A DNA stretch of 58,543 nucleotides from Clostridiaceae bacterium (GTDB taxonomy: Bacteria > Bacillota > Clostridia > Oscillospirales > Acutalibacteraceae): positions 1 to 58,543 of the forward strand of contig CAJGBV010000013.1 of the NCBI GenBank assembly GCA_904501755.1, written 5' to 3'. This document shows positions 42,374-51,818 of this stretch, piece after piece. The notes under the pieces were generated by a model. It did not search any database, was not told the origin of the DNA, and saw nothing but the letters and a program-made list of their open reading frames with translations. Made by a program: the position numbers and the translations under genes. How positions within the stretch are numbered: position 1 is the first letter of the stretch; each line of letters starts with the position of its first letter.

Positions 42374-43942
42374 CTAAGTCAGCGCCTCTGCAATATAACG
42401 AAATATCTCAGTTGCAGCAATAGAAGTATTTGCACTGTCCTCAACAAGCACTGCTACTATATACTTTGGATTTTCAACAGGAAAAAATCCGCAAAACCAA
42501 GAGTGTTTTTTAGGTGTGCCATCCTTTCCTGTCCATCCCGTCTGTGCAGTAGAGGTTTTTCCTGCCACATCGACCCTTTGACTAAATGCACCTGTTCCAG
42601 TCCCTGTTTTAACAACCTCTGTAAGATAGTTTTTCAAAACTCCTGCAGTAGCTTTACTTATTGCCTTGGTAGCTTTTTGTCCTTCAAAGGTTTTGGTTAT
42701 AACCGCATTTTCAATAACCGACTCAACTATTGTAGGAAGATGATAAACACCGTCACAGGCTATAGCTTCATAAAGGGTCAGCATTGAAACAGGAGAAGCC
42801 AACAGTTCTCCCTGTCCAATAGAAAAATTAGCCAATGCTCTGTTTTTAGACAAGCTATCTCTTGTAGGGATTTTCTCTCCCTGTGTTGCAATACCCTGAC
42901 ATAGAGTCTTGTTATAGCCAAAACCAAACAGCGTGGCTGTTTCATATATTTTCTCACCGCCTTGATTTAAAGCAAAGCGGTAAAAATAACTGTTACAGGA
43001 CTGGGCAAGAGCTTCCCCCATATCCACCTCTCCATGTCCTGTAGTCTTGTGACAAGCAAATACATTTCCGTCTATTTCCACACTGCCCACACAATCTACA
43101 GTCATATTGCTTTGAGCCTCAGCCATAGCAATACAAGGCTTAAAGGCAGAACCTACATTATATCCCAGCAAAGCTCTGTTTATAAGAGGGGAATTTTTAT
43201 CTGTCAGCACTTTATCAAGGTTATCAAGAGAAAATGACGGTTTGCTCACCATAGCCCTGATTTTTCCGCTACCTGCCTCACTTACAACCACTGCACCCTT
43301 TTGAAGATTGAGTGCGGCTTTTTCTACCGCTATTTGAATGTTTTTGTCTATTGTGGTTACAATGCCGCTTGTAGACATTTTATCCTCCTGTATCTGAGGC
43401 TCAATACCGCTTAGCACCTTGCCGGTAGCATCAATAGAATATTTTACTGAAATTTTGCTGTCGGTATATAAATATTCATCCATTGCCTTTTGAAGTCCCG
43501 TTACCCCGTGAAGCGAAGAATCGGTATATCCTAAAAGATGCATACAAATACTCTCACTTTCCTGAAGAACGGGTACCTTAACATTAATGATTCCTGCACA
43601 GCTTATTTCCTTTTCGGTTTCAACCGCTACCGCTTTACCATTTCTAAGTTTTCCCAAAACACTGATTTTTTCATCCCCCACAAAAACACTTTTACAGTAT
43701 TCTATCGTTTCTTCGGTAGGAGTTATTACTGCAAAGTTTTTTTCTTTTTCTCCTGTAAGCGCTACCATATTGCAGTCAAAAATTCTTCCTCTGCTTTGAC
43801 CAAGGGTAATAACGGTACTGTTATTTTCTGCGGCGGCTGTTATTCCTGAGTCATCATTTATAACAGCTATCCTTACACCGCCTATAAGAAACATTGTGAG
43901 AATAAGCGTGAACAACACTACTGTTCTTATGCTTTTAACCAT
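42374..43942 (-). CDS. Penicillin-binding transpeptidase (PBP2/SpoVD-like)
   Basis: Membrane-anchored D,D-transpeptidase that crosslinks peptidoglycan, 522 residues. One N-terminal membrane segment (about residues 7-28) is followed by a dimerisation domain and the transpeptidase. Active-site motifs are SAFK (Ser265, Lys268), SCN (315-317) and KTST (462-465). It has no PASTA domain. The start codon is not preceded by a free ribosome-binding site: the only GGGTGAT lies inside the hairpin 43947-43980. It is the last gene of the thyX-tmk-mltG-U32 run. Confidence 0.9.
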   Translation of the reverse strand: MVKSIRTVVLFTLILTMFLIGGVRIAVINDDSGITAAAENNSTVITLGQSRGRIFDCNMVALTGEKEKNFAVITPTEETIEYCKSVFVGDEKISVLGKLRNGKAVAVETEKEISCAGIINVKVPVLQESESICMHLLGYTDSSLHGVTGLQKAMDEYLYTDSKISVKYSIDATGKVLSGIEPQIQEDKMSTSGIVTTIDKNIQIAVEKAALNLQKGAVVVSEAGSGKIRAMVSKPSFSLDNLDKVLTDKNSPLINRALLGYNVGSAFKPCIAMAEAQSNMTVDCVGSVEIDGNVFACHKTTGHGEVDMGEALAQSCNSYFYRFALNQGGEKIYETATLFGFGYNKTLCQGIATQGEKIPTRDSLSKNRALANFSIGQGELLASPVSMLTLYEAIACDGVYHLPTIVESVIENAVITKTFEGQKATKAISKATAGVLKNYLTEVVKTGTGTGAFSQRVDVAGKTSTAQTGWTGKDGTPKKHSWFCGFFPVENPKYIVAVLVEDSANTSIAATEIFRYIAEALT

Positions 43943-43946
43943 AAAA

Positions 43947-43980
43947 AATCACCCTGAGTAGTTTTTACTCAGGGTGTGAT
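43947..43980 (-). promoter_or_regulatory. Hairpin covering the PBP ribosome-binding site
   Basis: TACTC-type stem on the minus strand: CACCCTGAGTA-aaaac-TACTCAGGGTG, followed by ATTTTTTATGG. The 3' arm contains GGGTGAT, the only SD-like sequence for the PBP ATG at 43942, and the T-run touches the start codon. It may be an intrinsic terminator of the U32 gene, a translation switch, or both. Confidence 0.75.
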
Positions 43981-43981
43981 T

Positions 43982-45208
43982 TTATTCATTTTTCATTCGC
44001 AGCAGAGAACCGGCAGGAGCTTTTCTTGCACAGGGAATTTTAACCGTCATCATTGGATGGGGTGCATTATCAATAGCATTACCATCCCCGTCATAAAGCT
44101 CATTTGCGGTAAATATAAAAGGCTCTTCCCTGACACAAAGACAGTCAAACTCCTGTCCTACATAAAATTTATTTTTCATAATTGCTATAATACAGCCGTC
44201 CTCATATCCCGTAACAACGGCGGCAACGCTGTAATCTCTTACATAACCTGCACTCTCATAGGTTTGGTTAGGCTGACCGAAATAAAAGCCTGTACTATAG
44301 GGGCGGTGGCTGATTTTCTCAAGCTCGTTTGCTATCCACTGTTCAAGCTCCCACTCACCCTCTGTATTTTTAAGGCTGTCAAGAGCAGCTCTATAGGCAT
44401 TAGTGGTAACAGCAACATAATAATGAGATTTTGCTCTGCCCTCTATTTTAATGCTGTCTATACCAATTTGGGCCATTTTATCAAGATAAGGTGCCATACA
44501 CATATCATTAGCATTTAATATATAGCTTCCCTTATCTGTTTCGGTTATATCAAAATACTGACCGGGGCGTTTTTCTTCCATAAGGGAATAATGCCAACGG
44601 CACGGCTGTGCGCAGTCGCCTCGGTTTGCATCTCTGCCTGTCATATAGCTTGAAAGCAAACATCTTGCAGAAAAGGAAACACACATAGCTCCGTGAGCAA
44701 AGCACTCGATTTCCAGTTCCTTTGGTGTTTTTTCTCTAATCTCCTTTATTTCCTCAAGAGAAAGCTCTCTCGCAAGAACAACCCTTTTTGCTCCCATTTC
44801 ATAAAAAGCGTTAGCCGTAACATAATTGCAGATACCTGATTGCACCGAAATGTGAAGTTCAACATCAGGAGCGTATTTTTTCACAAGAGTAGCTGTACCT
44901 ATATCACTTGCTATAATCGCATCTACCTTTATTTTCTGCAAAAATTTCAGAAAATCAGGCAATCTGCTCATTTCCTCATTATGAGGAACGGTATTACAGG
45001 CTACGTGTATCTTTACACCGTGAGAATGGGCGTACTCTACACCCTTTATTAAATCCTCTTCGCCGAAATTTGTTGCGGCAGTTCTCATTCCAAATTCCTC
45101 ACCCGCAAGATAAACGGCATCAGCACCATAGTCAACGGCGGCAATAAGCCGTGTTAAATCCCCTGCGGGACAAAGAAGCTCAGGTATTTTTTTAGTCAAA
45201 GTATTCAT
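43982..45208 (-). CDS. Peptidase U32 family protein
   Basis: Protein of 408 residues of the U32 family. Despite the name, characterised bacterial members (RlhA, TrhP) hydroxylate rRNA or tRNA. The N-terminal PELLCPAGDLTRLIAAVDYGADAVYLAG and the U32 signature ECFAHGAMCVSFSARCLLSS (about residues 165-185) are clear, with iron-sulfur-type cysteines in RGDCAQPCRW. In Clostridia it often neighbours mltG, as here, where the genes overlap by 17 bases. A tRNA or rRNA modification role is likely, from the family and not from direct evidence. Confidence 0.9.
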   Translation of the reverse strand: MNTLTKKIPELLCPAGDLTRLIAAVDYGADAVYLAGEEFGMRTAATNFGEEDLIKGVEYAHSHGVKIHVACNTVPHNEEMSRLPDFLKFLQKIKVDAIIASDIGTATLVKKYAPDVELHISVQSGICNYVTANAFYEMGAKRVVLARELSLEEIKEIREKTPKELEIECFAHGAMCVSFSARCLLSSYMTGRDANRGDCAQPCRWHYSLMEEKRPGQYFDITETDKGSYILNANDMCMAPYLDKMAQIGIDSIKIEGRAKSHYYVAVTTNAYRAALDSLKNTEGEWELEQWIANELEKISHRPYSTGFYFGQPNQTYESAGYVRDYSVAAVVTGYEDGCIIAIMKNKFYVGQEFDCLCVREEPFIFTANELYDGDGNAIDNAPHPMMTVKIPCARKAPAGSLLRMKNE

Positions 45209-46385
45209 ATATCCAATTATTTTCCTGTCTTAAACGATTTATAGTTGCAGTCTGCTCTGCATAGGTTGTGTGGAAATAAAATTTTCCTTTGCTGTCGGTT
45301 ACAAAATAGAAATACTCGGTAAAGTTTTCCTCGGGATAAAGAACAGCCTTAATTGCCGATATTCCCGGTGAACAAAGCGGTCCGGGTGGAAGACCCTTAA
45401 TATTATAGGTGTTATATCTTCCGTCGTCGGTTTCAAAAGCGTCACCATAATAACAGGTAGGAGAAGAACCGAGTGTTCCCCCGCTTTTTAGTCTGTTATA
45501 AAATACTGCGGCAACCTTGGGCATACTCGATGTGTCCAGCCCAGACTCCATTTGCACAATAGAGGCAAGAGTCAATACCTCATTTACGCCCATATCCAAT
45601 TCTTTTGCTCTTTTAAGCATTTCCTCTGTGAAAGCGCTTTCCATTTTTGCCATCATCTTCTTTACAGCAAGAACAGCACATTCTTTAGAATCATAAAAAT
45701 AAAACTCATAGGTGTCGGGGAAAAGATATCCCTCATAGGTATGATAGGTTTTCTCACTATCGGCAGAACCTAATACTTTTCCCTCTCCCACTACATTTTT
45801 AAGAGCCTCAAAAAAATCCTCTTTATTGCAAACTCCTGCCTTTTCAAGCAATGTAGCAATTCCGGGAACAGTAACATCCTGTCCGTTTACATCCTTAGTG
45901 TAATCATAAATAGACGTACCCTCAGGAATAGTAACCTTTACACTCTCTGCAACAGCACCCTCAGTCATCAGCTTCTGAGCTATATCCTCATAAGAACTTT
46001 TTGCGGATATATCATAAACACCATACTTAAAGGAAGCATCATAGCCTTTAAGACGGCTATACACTCTGAAACAAAGTGAGCTTTTTATAACACCCTCATC
46101 ATCAAGTATTTCTGCTACCCGTGAAGCAGGAGTACCCTTGTTTATTGTTATATTTTTGTCTGTTTTAAGAAAAACACCATTCATATCACAAAGTATAAAT
46201 GTGGCAATACCAATCATTAAACCGATAACTACAGCCGTTACGGCCATAATAATATATAGTGCTTTTCGTTTTTTCTTTTGAGGAGCATTTTCCTCTTTAA
46301 CTACTTCTTCTATTGTGTTTTCCTGTACTTCGGATATTTCTTCCAAAGCTTCGTTTATTTCCTTGTTTTCATCCATTTCAGTCAC
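45192..46385 (-). CDS. mltG: Endolytic murein transglycosylase MltG
   Basis: Membrane-anchored enzyme that cuts nascent glycan strands, 397 residues. An acidic cytoplasmic N-terminus (residues 1-38) is followed by one membrane segment (about 44-68) and the YceG domain with a LysM-like part. The catalytic region reads LASIVQMESG with the essential Glu, SSPTCYYG, YNTYNIKGLPPGPLCSPG and ATINRLRQ. The start overlaps the DJ-1 gene by eight bases. The neighbouring PBP and tmk match a common Firmicutes arrangement. Confidence 0.94.
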   Translation of the reverse strand: MTEMDENKEINEALEEISEVQENTIEEVVKEENAPQKKKRKALYIIMAVTAVVIGLMIGIATFILCDMNGVFLKTDKNITINKGTPASRVAEILDDEGVIKSSLCFRVYSRLKGYDASFKYGVYDISAKSSYEDIAQKLMTEGAVAESVKVTIPEGTSIYDYTKDVNGQDVTVPGIATLLEKAGVCNKEDFFEALKNVVGEGKVLGSADSEKTYHTYEGYLFPDTYEFYFYDSKECAVLAVKKMMAKMESAFTEEMLKRAKELDMGVNEVLTLASIVQMESGLDTSSMPKVAAVFYNRLKSGGTLGSSPTCYYGDAFETDDGRYNTYNIKGLPPGPLCSPGISAIKAVLYPEENFTEYFYFVTDSKGKFYFHTTYAEQTATINRLRQENNWIYEYFD

Positions 46386-46926
46386 CGCACGTCATCATTG
46401 ATGCTTTCAGTTTATCTGTATTTTTTCCTGTTATAATTTGGGCCAAAGCAAAACCGAAGCGGTATGCTGCTCCCGGTCCCCAGGCAGTAATAACAGTAGG
46501 TTTTCCCTCGCTTATAACAAGAGGTACATTTTTGTATATCCCCTTTACATCCTTTTCAAAACCGGGATAACAGGTAAACTCCCTGCCCTCTAAAAGACCA
46601 AGGTTGCCGAGAACAGAAGGTGCAGCGCACAGTGCGGAAACAATTTTACCCTCTTTAAAGCATTTTTTTATAAGCGAACAAAGCTGTTCGTTATTACCTA
46701 AATTTATCGTTCCGGGCATACCACCGGGAAGCACAATTGCCTCTATATCCTTAAAATCACACTCATCAAAAGTTTTGTCAGCATAAATAGTAATATTATG
46801 ACTTCCGCTTATCTGTCTGCCCGTCACACCAACTATTGTCACAGGAACATTCATACGTCTTAAAATATCAATGGGAGCAACGGCTTCCATTTCCTCAAAG
46901 CCGTCTGCCAAAAAAACATATACCAT
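46378..46926 (-). CDS. DJ-1/PfpI family protein
   Basis: A 182-residue protein of the DJ-1 subfamily. The nucleophile elbow with the conserved Cys is SALCAAPSVLG (about residues 97-107), and the conserved Glu is in DGFEEMEAVAP near residue 15. Relatives act as glyoxalases, deglycases, chaperones or amidases, and the exact role is uncertain. Sharing the window with methylglyoxal synthase is only suggestive. It lies between tmk (9 bp gap) and mltG. Confidence 0.88.
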   Translation of the reverse strand: MVYVFLADGFEEMEAVAPIDILRRMNVPVTIVGVTGRQISGSHNITIYADKTFDECDFKDIEAIVLPGGMPGTINLGNNEQLCSLIKKCFKEGKIVSALCAAPSVLGNLGLLEGREFTCYPGFEKDVKGIYKNVPLVISEGKPTVITAWGPGAAYRFGFALAQIITGKNTDKLKASMMTCGD

Positions 46927-46935
46927 TTTTTATCC

Positions 46936-47598
46936 TCACAACACCGAAAGGGTTTCTTTTAAAACCTCTTCTGCAATATCCTCTATAGTTCTTGCCTCTC
47001 CGTCCTTAGCGCAGGAAATTTTTTCCCAACCCGAATAATCGGCGGTAAAAAGAGCAGACCTTCTGCAGTGCTCAAGATACTCTGTATCCCTTTCGTGAAT
47101 ATCCTTTTTCTCTTCGTCACCCTTATATCTGCCTGTCATCAGCTTCTGAGAAACCTCAATAGGCATATCAAGGAAAATAACCTTATCAGGCTTGGGTATC
47201 CCCATTTTGTTATATTCAAAATCGTAAAGCCAGTTAAGAAAAGCTTCCCACTTATCTTCACTTAGTTTTGAATTTTGGTGAACAGCATTGGAGGTAACGT
47301 ATCTACCCGCTATAATTACACCGCCGTTATTATAGTATTCTCCCCAATACTTTTTAAAGGAAGCATAACGGTCAACGGCATAAAAGGTCGAGGCGGCATA
47401 AGCGTTTACGTCACCGGGCTTATCACCAAATTCACCACCGAGATACATCTTCACAAGGGTGCTGGACTCATGCTCATAATCAGGGAAAGATACCATCCTA
47501 CAGTCAATTCCCTTTTCGGTAAGGTTCTTATAAAGCAATTCAAGCTGAGTTGACTTGCCGCTTCCGTCGAGTCCCTCAATTACTATAAGTTTTCCCAT
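46936..47598 (-). CDS. tmk: Thymidylate kinase (dTMP kinase)
   Basis: Phosphorylates dTMP to dTDP, 220 residues. P-loop GLDGSGKSTQ (residues 9-18), YAASTFYAVDRY and AGRYVTSNAVHQ with the DR(Y/H) region are in place, and DKVIFLDMPIEVS is the base of the lid. It follows thyX with a one-base overlap, so dTMP made by ThyX is passed to its kinase from the same transcript. Confidence 0.93.
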   Translation of the reverse strand: MGKLIVIEGLDGSGKSTQLELLYKNLTEKGIDCRMVSFPDYEHESSTLVKMYLGGEFGDKPGDVNAYAASTFYAVDRYASFKKYWGEYYNNGGVIIAGRYVTSNAVHQNSKLSEDKWEAFLNWLYDFEYNKMGIPKPDKVIFLDMPIEVSQKLMTGRYKGDEEKKDIHERDTEYLEHCRRSALFTADYSGWEKISCAKDGEARTIEDIAEEVLKETLSVL

Positions 47599-48374
47599 TA
47601 TATTTCTCCGTTTTTTATTTTTTCTGTAAGTTCTTTCATTTCCTTTACTTTTCCACAGCTCATTTTACCCTCAGGACAGGGACCCGAAACACAGGGAGGT
47701 CCTGCCTTTTTAAAGAGCTGAGGTGCAACCGAGTAAACAAGAGAAAGCATTTGATTTGCAACATCTCTTATTTCCCATTGAGCGCGGCTGCAGCAACGAT
47801 GATGGAAGAAGTTAAGCAGTGAACGGGTATTCATAGTAACTATCATCTTTGTTTCACAGGCATTAGGAAGCACAAAACGGGCATCCTCAATAGCCTTCTT
47901 TTCAGCAGCTCTGTTAGCCGCTTTTTCTTCCATACCGGAATCAAGCATATCCTTTAGGTGCTTTGCTTTTAATACTGCCGTAATTTTATCATAGTCTTCT
48001 TGATCGCGTTTCATAGCATCCTCAAAAATTCTTAAAGCCTCAGGGCAGTTTTCAATTTCAGGCGGAAGCACGTATCCAAACTGTTTTTCAGCAACGTAAC
48101 GCTGACTCTGTACAGAAAAGGAAGCAATTCTATGTCTTGTTATCTGAGCAAGTAAGGCTCTTGACACACCCTCAATACCAAAGGTGAAATAAGCGTGTTC
48201 TGTAGGACTTTCGTGACCGAGGGAACTTAACATATCAACAAACTCTGCTGCTTTTTCTTCGGTGAGTCCCTCACGAACTGTATCAATACTTGCAGGGCTA
48301 TAGCAAAGCTTAGCCGCACTTGCTATTGTTATTTCAGGGTCTGGGGTATAGGTTAAAAGAGTAACTTTAGGCAT
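47598..48374 (-). CDS. thyX: Flavin-dependent thymidylate synthase
   Basis: Makes dTMP from dUMP with methylene-THF, FAD and NADPH, 258 residues. The ThyX signature RHRxxSxxxxSxRY is seen as RHRIASFSVQSQRYV (about residues 81-95). It also has ESPTEHAYFTF and RSLLNFFHHRC with the flavin-contact residues. It is the first gene of the thyX-tmk-DJ-1-mltG-U32-PBP run. A C-terminal cysteine-rich tail (PPCVSGPCPEGKMSCGK) is longer than in well-studied members. Confidence 0.95.
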   Translation of the reverse strand: MPKVTLLTYTPDPEITIASAAKLCYSPASIDTVREGLTEEKAAEFVDMLSSLGHESPTEHAYFTFGIEGVSRALLAQITRHRIASFSVQSQRYVAEKQFGYVLPPEIENCPEALRIFEDAMKRDQEDYDKITAVLKAKHLKDMLDSGMEEKAANRAAEKKAIEDARFVLPNACETKMIVTMNTRSLLNFFHHRCCSRAQWEIRDVANQMLSLVYSVAPQLFKKAGPPCVSGPCPEGKMSCGKVKEMKELTEKIKNGEI

Positions 48375-48417
48375 ATAAAAAACCTCCGTACATCAAAAAA
48401 TAAATATATCTTCGTTT

Positions 48418-48446
48418 ATTATACCAAAACAATACAATATATTCAA
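48418..48446 (-). promoter_or_regulatory. Promoter of the thyX operon
   Basis: TTGAAT (48441-48446), 17 bp, TATAAT (48418-48423) on the minus strand. Confidence 0.8.
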
Positions 48447-48540
48447 TTAAATTTTTACATAAATATGTCGAAAAAACACTTTATTATTTTTCAGTTATAT
48501 GTTATTATATACATACAAGATTTTTGGGAGGAATAAAATT

Positions 48541-49677
48541 ATGGCAAGTATTGATTTAAAACACACACCTTACGGCGATTTAGCTATTGTTAGTATGCGC
48601 GGTTGCGAGGATATTGCTTCTAAGGTTGACTATTATCTTCAGCAGTGGCGCGGAACACCTTCAGAGCAGAGCTTCGTAATTAAAGCCAACTGTCCCCGTT
48701 TCGGTACAGGTGAAGCAAAAGGCGTACTTAATCACACCGCACGTGGACTTGACGCCTTCATTATATGCGACTGTTTCAACCACGGTGTAACATATAAAAT
48801 GTATGGCAAAGAAGTTCCTATGAGTCCTGACGACCATTTTCAGGATTTAAAGAGAATTATCGCTGCTTTTGGCGGAAAGGCAAGAAGAATCACCGTTATT
48901 ATGCCTATGCTTTATGAAGGCAGACAGCACAGAAGAAGCACCCGAGAATCTATGGACTGTGCTCTTGCTTTACAGGAGCTTGTTAATATGGGTGTTAAGA
49001 ACATAATTACCTTTGATGCTCACGACCCAAGAGTAAACAACGCTATTCCTCTCGATGGCTTTGATAATGTACAGGCCACCTATCAGATGATAAAAGCTCT
49101 TCTCAAGAGCGTTCCCGATGTTAAGCTTGATAAAGACCATACTATGATAGTTTCCCCCGATGAAGGCGGTATGGGCAGATGTATTTACTATTCCTCTGTT
49201 TTAGGTCTGCCTCTCGGTATGTTCTATAAGAGAAGAAATTATTCTGTTATAGTAAACGGCAAAAACCCGATTGAAGCACACGAATTCTTAGGAAACGACG
49301 TTAAAGGAAAAGACCTTATTATCGTTGACGATATGATTTCCTCGGGTGAATCTATGCTTGATGTTTCTGCCCGTCTTAAAAAAGAAGGTGCAAAACGAGT
49401 ATTCATTTTCTCAACATTCGGCCTTTTCGTTGATGGATACGATAAGTTTGATGAATACTATAAAAACGGCTTAATAGATAAGATTTTTACCACAAACCTT
49501 ATTTACAACGAGCCCGAGCTTCTAACAAAAGAATGGTATTGCAATGTTAATATGGCAAAATATATTGCTCTTTTAGTTGACACTCTTAACCTTGACAATT
49601 CAATCAGCGAACTTTTAAATCCCATCGACCGCATTAAGAACATTGTTAAGAAGTATAACGAAAACGGAAAAATCTAA
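48541..49677 (+). CDS. prs: Ribose-phosphate pyrophosphokinase (PRPP synthetase)
   Basis: Makes PRPP from ribose 5-phosphate and ATP for nucleotide and amino-acid synthesis. From the ATG at 48541 (GGGAGGAAT site) it has 378 residues, about 60 more than the usual 315. The fold is retained: ADP/ATP loop, MPMLYEGRQHRRSTRES catalytic flexible loop, FDAHDPRVNNAIPLD (metal site) and the PRPP loop DLIIVDDMISSGESML. The extra length is at the N-terminal and C-terminal ends. Promoter signals are weak (extended -10 TGTTATTAT at 48500-48508). Confidence 0.88.
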   Translation: MASIDLKHTPYGDLAIVSMRGCEDIASKVDYYLQQWRGTPSEQSFVIKANCPRFGTGEAKGVLNHTARGLDAFIICDCFNHGVTYKMYGKEVPMSPDDHFQDLKRIIAAFGGKARRITVIMPMLYEGRQHRRSTRESMDCALALQELVNMGVKNIITFDAHDPRVNNAIPLDGFDNVQATYQMIKALLKSVPDVKLDKDHTMIVSPDEGGMGRCIYYSSVLGLPLGMFYKRRNYSVIVNGKNPIEAHEFLGNDVKGKDLIIVDDMISSGESMLDVSARLKKEGAKRVFIFSTFGLFVDGYDKFDEYYKNGLIDKIFTTNLIYNEPELLTKEWYCNVNMAKYIALLVDTLNLDNSISELLNPIDRIKNIVKKYNENGKI

Positions 49678-49693
49678 CCAAATATCCTATAAC

Positions 49694-49730
49694 TAAAAAT
49701 CAGTGACAACTGCGTTGTCACTGATTTTTT
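49694..49730. terminator. Bidirectional terminator between prs and the glycerate kinase
   Basis: AAAAATCAGTGACAAC-tgc-GTTGTCACTGATTTTTT. It serves the two convergent genes, and the minus-strand gene ends inside its T-run. Confidence 0.93.
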
Positions 49731-50856
49731 ATATTATTCTGAATACCTGATATGCTGTATCGCTAAGATTTTTATAAGCATTATCTTTATTTAAGGCTTC
49801 GTCCAAGGTTACAATATTTTTAAGAATAGGAAAATAAGCATCAATACCCTCACTATTGAGTATTTTGGCACCCTCCCCTATACAGCCCGAAAAAGCAATA
49901 ACCTTTTTATTATGCTTTTTAGCAAGTCTTGCAACAACTATTGGTGCTTTACCCATGGCGGTTTGTCCGTCAAGTCTACCCTCACCCGTTACAACAAGGT
50001 CAGCGTTCTTTATATACTGTTCAAGACCTGTTTCATTTATAATAAGTTCTGCACCTTTTATAAGTTTTGCATTCAAAAAAGTTCTGAACGCAAAACCTAA
50101 ACCACCTGCCGCACCGCTACCTTTAAAATCAAGGTCTGCATCTTTAAAAACGGATTTGCAAATATTTGCATAGTTTTCCATCCATTTATCCATTTCTTCA
50201 GCCATTTGAAGCGTTGCTCCCTTTTGTATGCTGAAAATCTTGCTACATCCGTTTTCACCACATAGTGCATTTTCAACATCACAGGCAATTTTAAATTCAC
50301 ATTTGCAAAGTTCCTTAAGAGTATTATCGCTTTTTATAGTACAAAGCTGTTGGAGTCCTATTGCACCAAAGGGTATCGGTTTATAGTCTTTCCCCAAAAA
50401 CTCAAATCCGAGAGCAGAAAGCATACCCACGCCACCATCATTTGTAGCGCTGCCGCCAATACCTATAATAAACTTTCTACAGCCTTTTGAAACTGCATCA
50501 CGTATCATTTCGCCTACACCGAAGGTAGTGGTGTAAAGGGGATTTAACTGTTCTCTTTTCAAAAGAGTTATACCTGCCGCCGCAGACATTTCCATAACAG
50601 CGGTTGTTTTATCAGACAGTATACAGTATTTTGCGATAATTTTATCACCTAACGGCCCTGTTACAAGGCAAGAAACCATTTCTCCGTCAAGCCCCTGATA
50701 AAGCGCCTCAACCGTACCCTCACCGCCGTCGGCAAGAGGACGAACAAACACCTGATTTTTGTTGTCAATTCTTAATGCGGCTTCTTTAACCGCATTACCC
50801 GCCTCAATACTGGTAAGGCTGCCCTTAAAGGAATCAATCGCAATTACTATATTCAT
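49729..50856 (-). CDS. Glycerate kinase
   Basis: Class I glycerate kinase (GarK/GlxK family) that converts glycerate to phosphoglycerate, usually the 2-phospho product, 375 residues. It shows IAIDSFKGSLTSIEAGNA at the start, PLADGGEGTVEAL, GIGGSATNDGGVGMLSALG (about residues 130-150), and TGEGRLDGQTAMGKAP near residue 285. The start overlaps the upstream gene by one base. It could feed glycerate from sugar-acid catabolism into glycolysis. Confidence 0.95.
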   Translation of the reverse strand: MNIVIAIDSFKGSLTSIEAGNAVKEAALRIDNKNQVFVRPLADGGEGTVEALYQGLDGEMVSCLVTGPLGDKIIAKYCILSDKTTAVMEMSAAAGITLLKREQLNPLYTTTFGVGEMIRDAVSKGCRKFIIGIGGSATNDGGVGMLSALGFEFLGKDYKPIPFGAIGLQQLCTIKSDNTLKELCKCEFKIACDVENALCGENGCSKIFSIQKGATLQMAEEMDKWMENYANICKSVFKDADLDFKGSGAAGGLGFAFRTFLNAKLIKGAELIINETGLEQYIKNADLVVTGEGRLDGQTAMGKAPIVVARLAKKHNKKVIAFSGCIGEGAKILNSEGIDAYFPILKNIVTLDEALNKDNAYKNLSDTAYQVFRII

Positions 50857-51731
50857 TACAGAAGTCTTACTCCGATTCCATAACCTGTTTTTCCGCCATT
50901 TAAAAGGTGTTTTTTATAGGCTCTTTGCAACGAAGTGTTTTCTGGCAGATATTCCGGACGAGCTTCGTAAGTTCCAAAAATCCTATATAAATCTCCGTTA
51001 TGCTTTTTAATTCCATATCCAAGATAATCAAACAACTTCATAAACTTGTATATATTGCTGTTATGATCAAGCATTTGTTCGTGCTCGGGATAAAGAAGCC
51101 AAGAAGAACATTTGAAAGCAAATGGCTCTCCGATAATATCCTTATAAAATTCTTTAGCCAAACTAAAGGACTCAAGAGCAAGTTCCTCGCTTAAAGGCTG
51201 TCCCGAAGCAGGAATATGAACATTAAGCACAAGGCTATCCGGGGTAAGAACCTTACCATCCTTTTCATAATCCAAACCAAACTTAATAACTTCATATTGG
51301 AATCTGCCCAATCCAAAACGTTCCATACGAACAAATCCCAAACACCAAGGTGCACATTCGGTACCAATTATAGCCTTTATTCTTTTACAGGTTTCCATTT
51401 GATAACGAAAATCCTTTACGGTAGTATCAAAGATTTCCTCAGATATGCCCTTTTCGATATAACGCTCTTTAAGTTTTTTAGTATACATAATAAATATCAG
51501 CAATTCGGCAGTATACTCATATATGTAAATTTCTTTTGCAGCATTATTAACCAAATCAATAATATCACTATACTCACAGTTAATGTTTTCTTCATACAAG
51601 GCTAACGCTTTATCATAACATTCTTTTGCAAATTGGTTAGACTGTATTTTATCGTAACAGCAAAGGAGATATTCGCTATCCTCTTTTGCATATTCATATT
51701 TTTCAAAAAAGCTTTCAAGATAATTACGCAT
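50856..51731 (-). CDS. Putative acyltransferase (NAT_N / GNAT_C-like)
   Basis: A 291-residue cytoplasmic protein. The N-terminal half is alpha-helical, and the C-terminal half contains DSLVLNVHIPASGQPLSEELALESFSLAKEFY and CSSWLLYPEHEQML, which resemble two-domain acyltransferases with a GNAT-like C-terminal domain found in Clostridia and Actinobacteria. The acceptor is unknown. It is the first gene of a two-gene operon with the glycerate kinase, so its substrate may be glycerate-related, but this is only a guess. Confidence 0.65.
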   Translation of the reverse strand: MRNYLESFFEKYEYAKEDSEYLLCCYDKIQSNQFAKECYDKALALYEENINCEYSDIIDLVNNAAKEIYIYEYTAELLIFIMYTKKLKERYIEKGISEEIFDTTVKDFRYQMETCKRIKAIIGTECAPWCLGFVRMERFGLGRFQYEVIKFGLDYEKDGKVLTPDSLVLNVHIPASGQPLSEELALESFSLAKEFYKDIIGEPFAFKCSSWLLYPEHEQMLDHNSNIYKFMKLFDYLGYGIKKHNGDLYRIFGTYEARPEYLPENTSLQRAYKKHLLNGGKTGYGIGVRLL

Positions 51732-51756
51732 AAATAAACCTCCTTTATTTGTATTT

Positions 51757-51784
51757 ATTATATCATAAAATTCTCTTTTGTAAA
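51757..51784 (-). promoter_or_regulatory. Promoter of the acyltransferase/glycerate-kinase operon
   Basis: TTTACA (51779-51784), 16 bp, extended TGATATAAT (-10 at 51757-51762) on the minus strand, with an AAAGGAGG site before the ATG. Confidence 0.75.
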
Positions 51785-51815
51785 GAAAAAATGACAGCTT
51801 TTGCTGCCATTTTTC
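51785..51815 (-). terminator. Intrinsic terminator of the GH2 operon
   Basis: AAAAATGGCAG-caaaag-CTGTCATTTTTT on the minus strand, with one G-T pair, just after the GH2 stop. The -35 box of the next promoter directly follows. Confidence 0.82.
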
Positions 51816-51818
51816 ATT

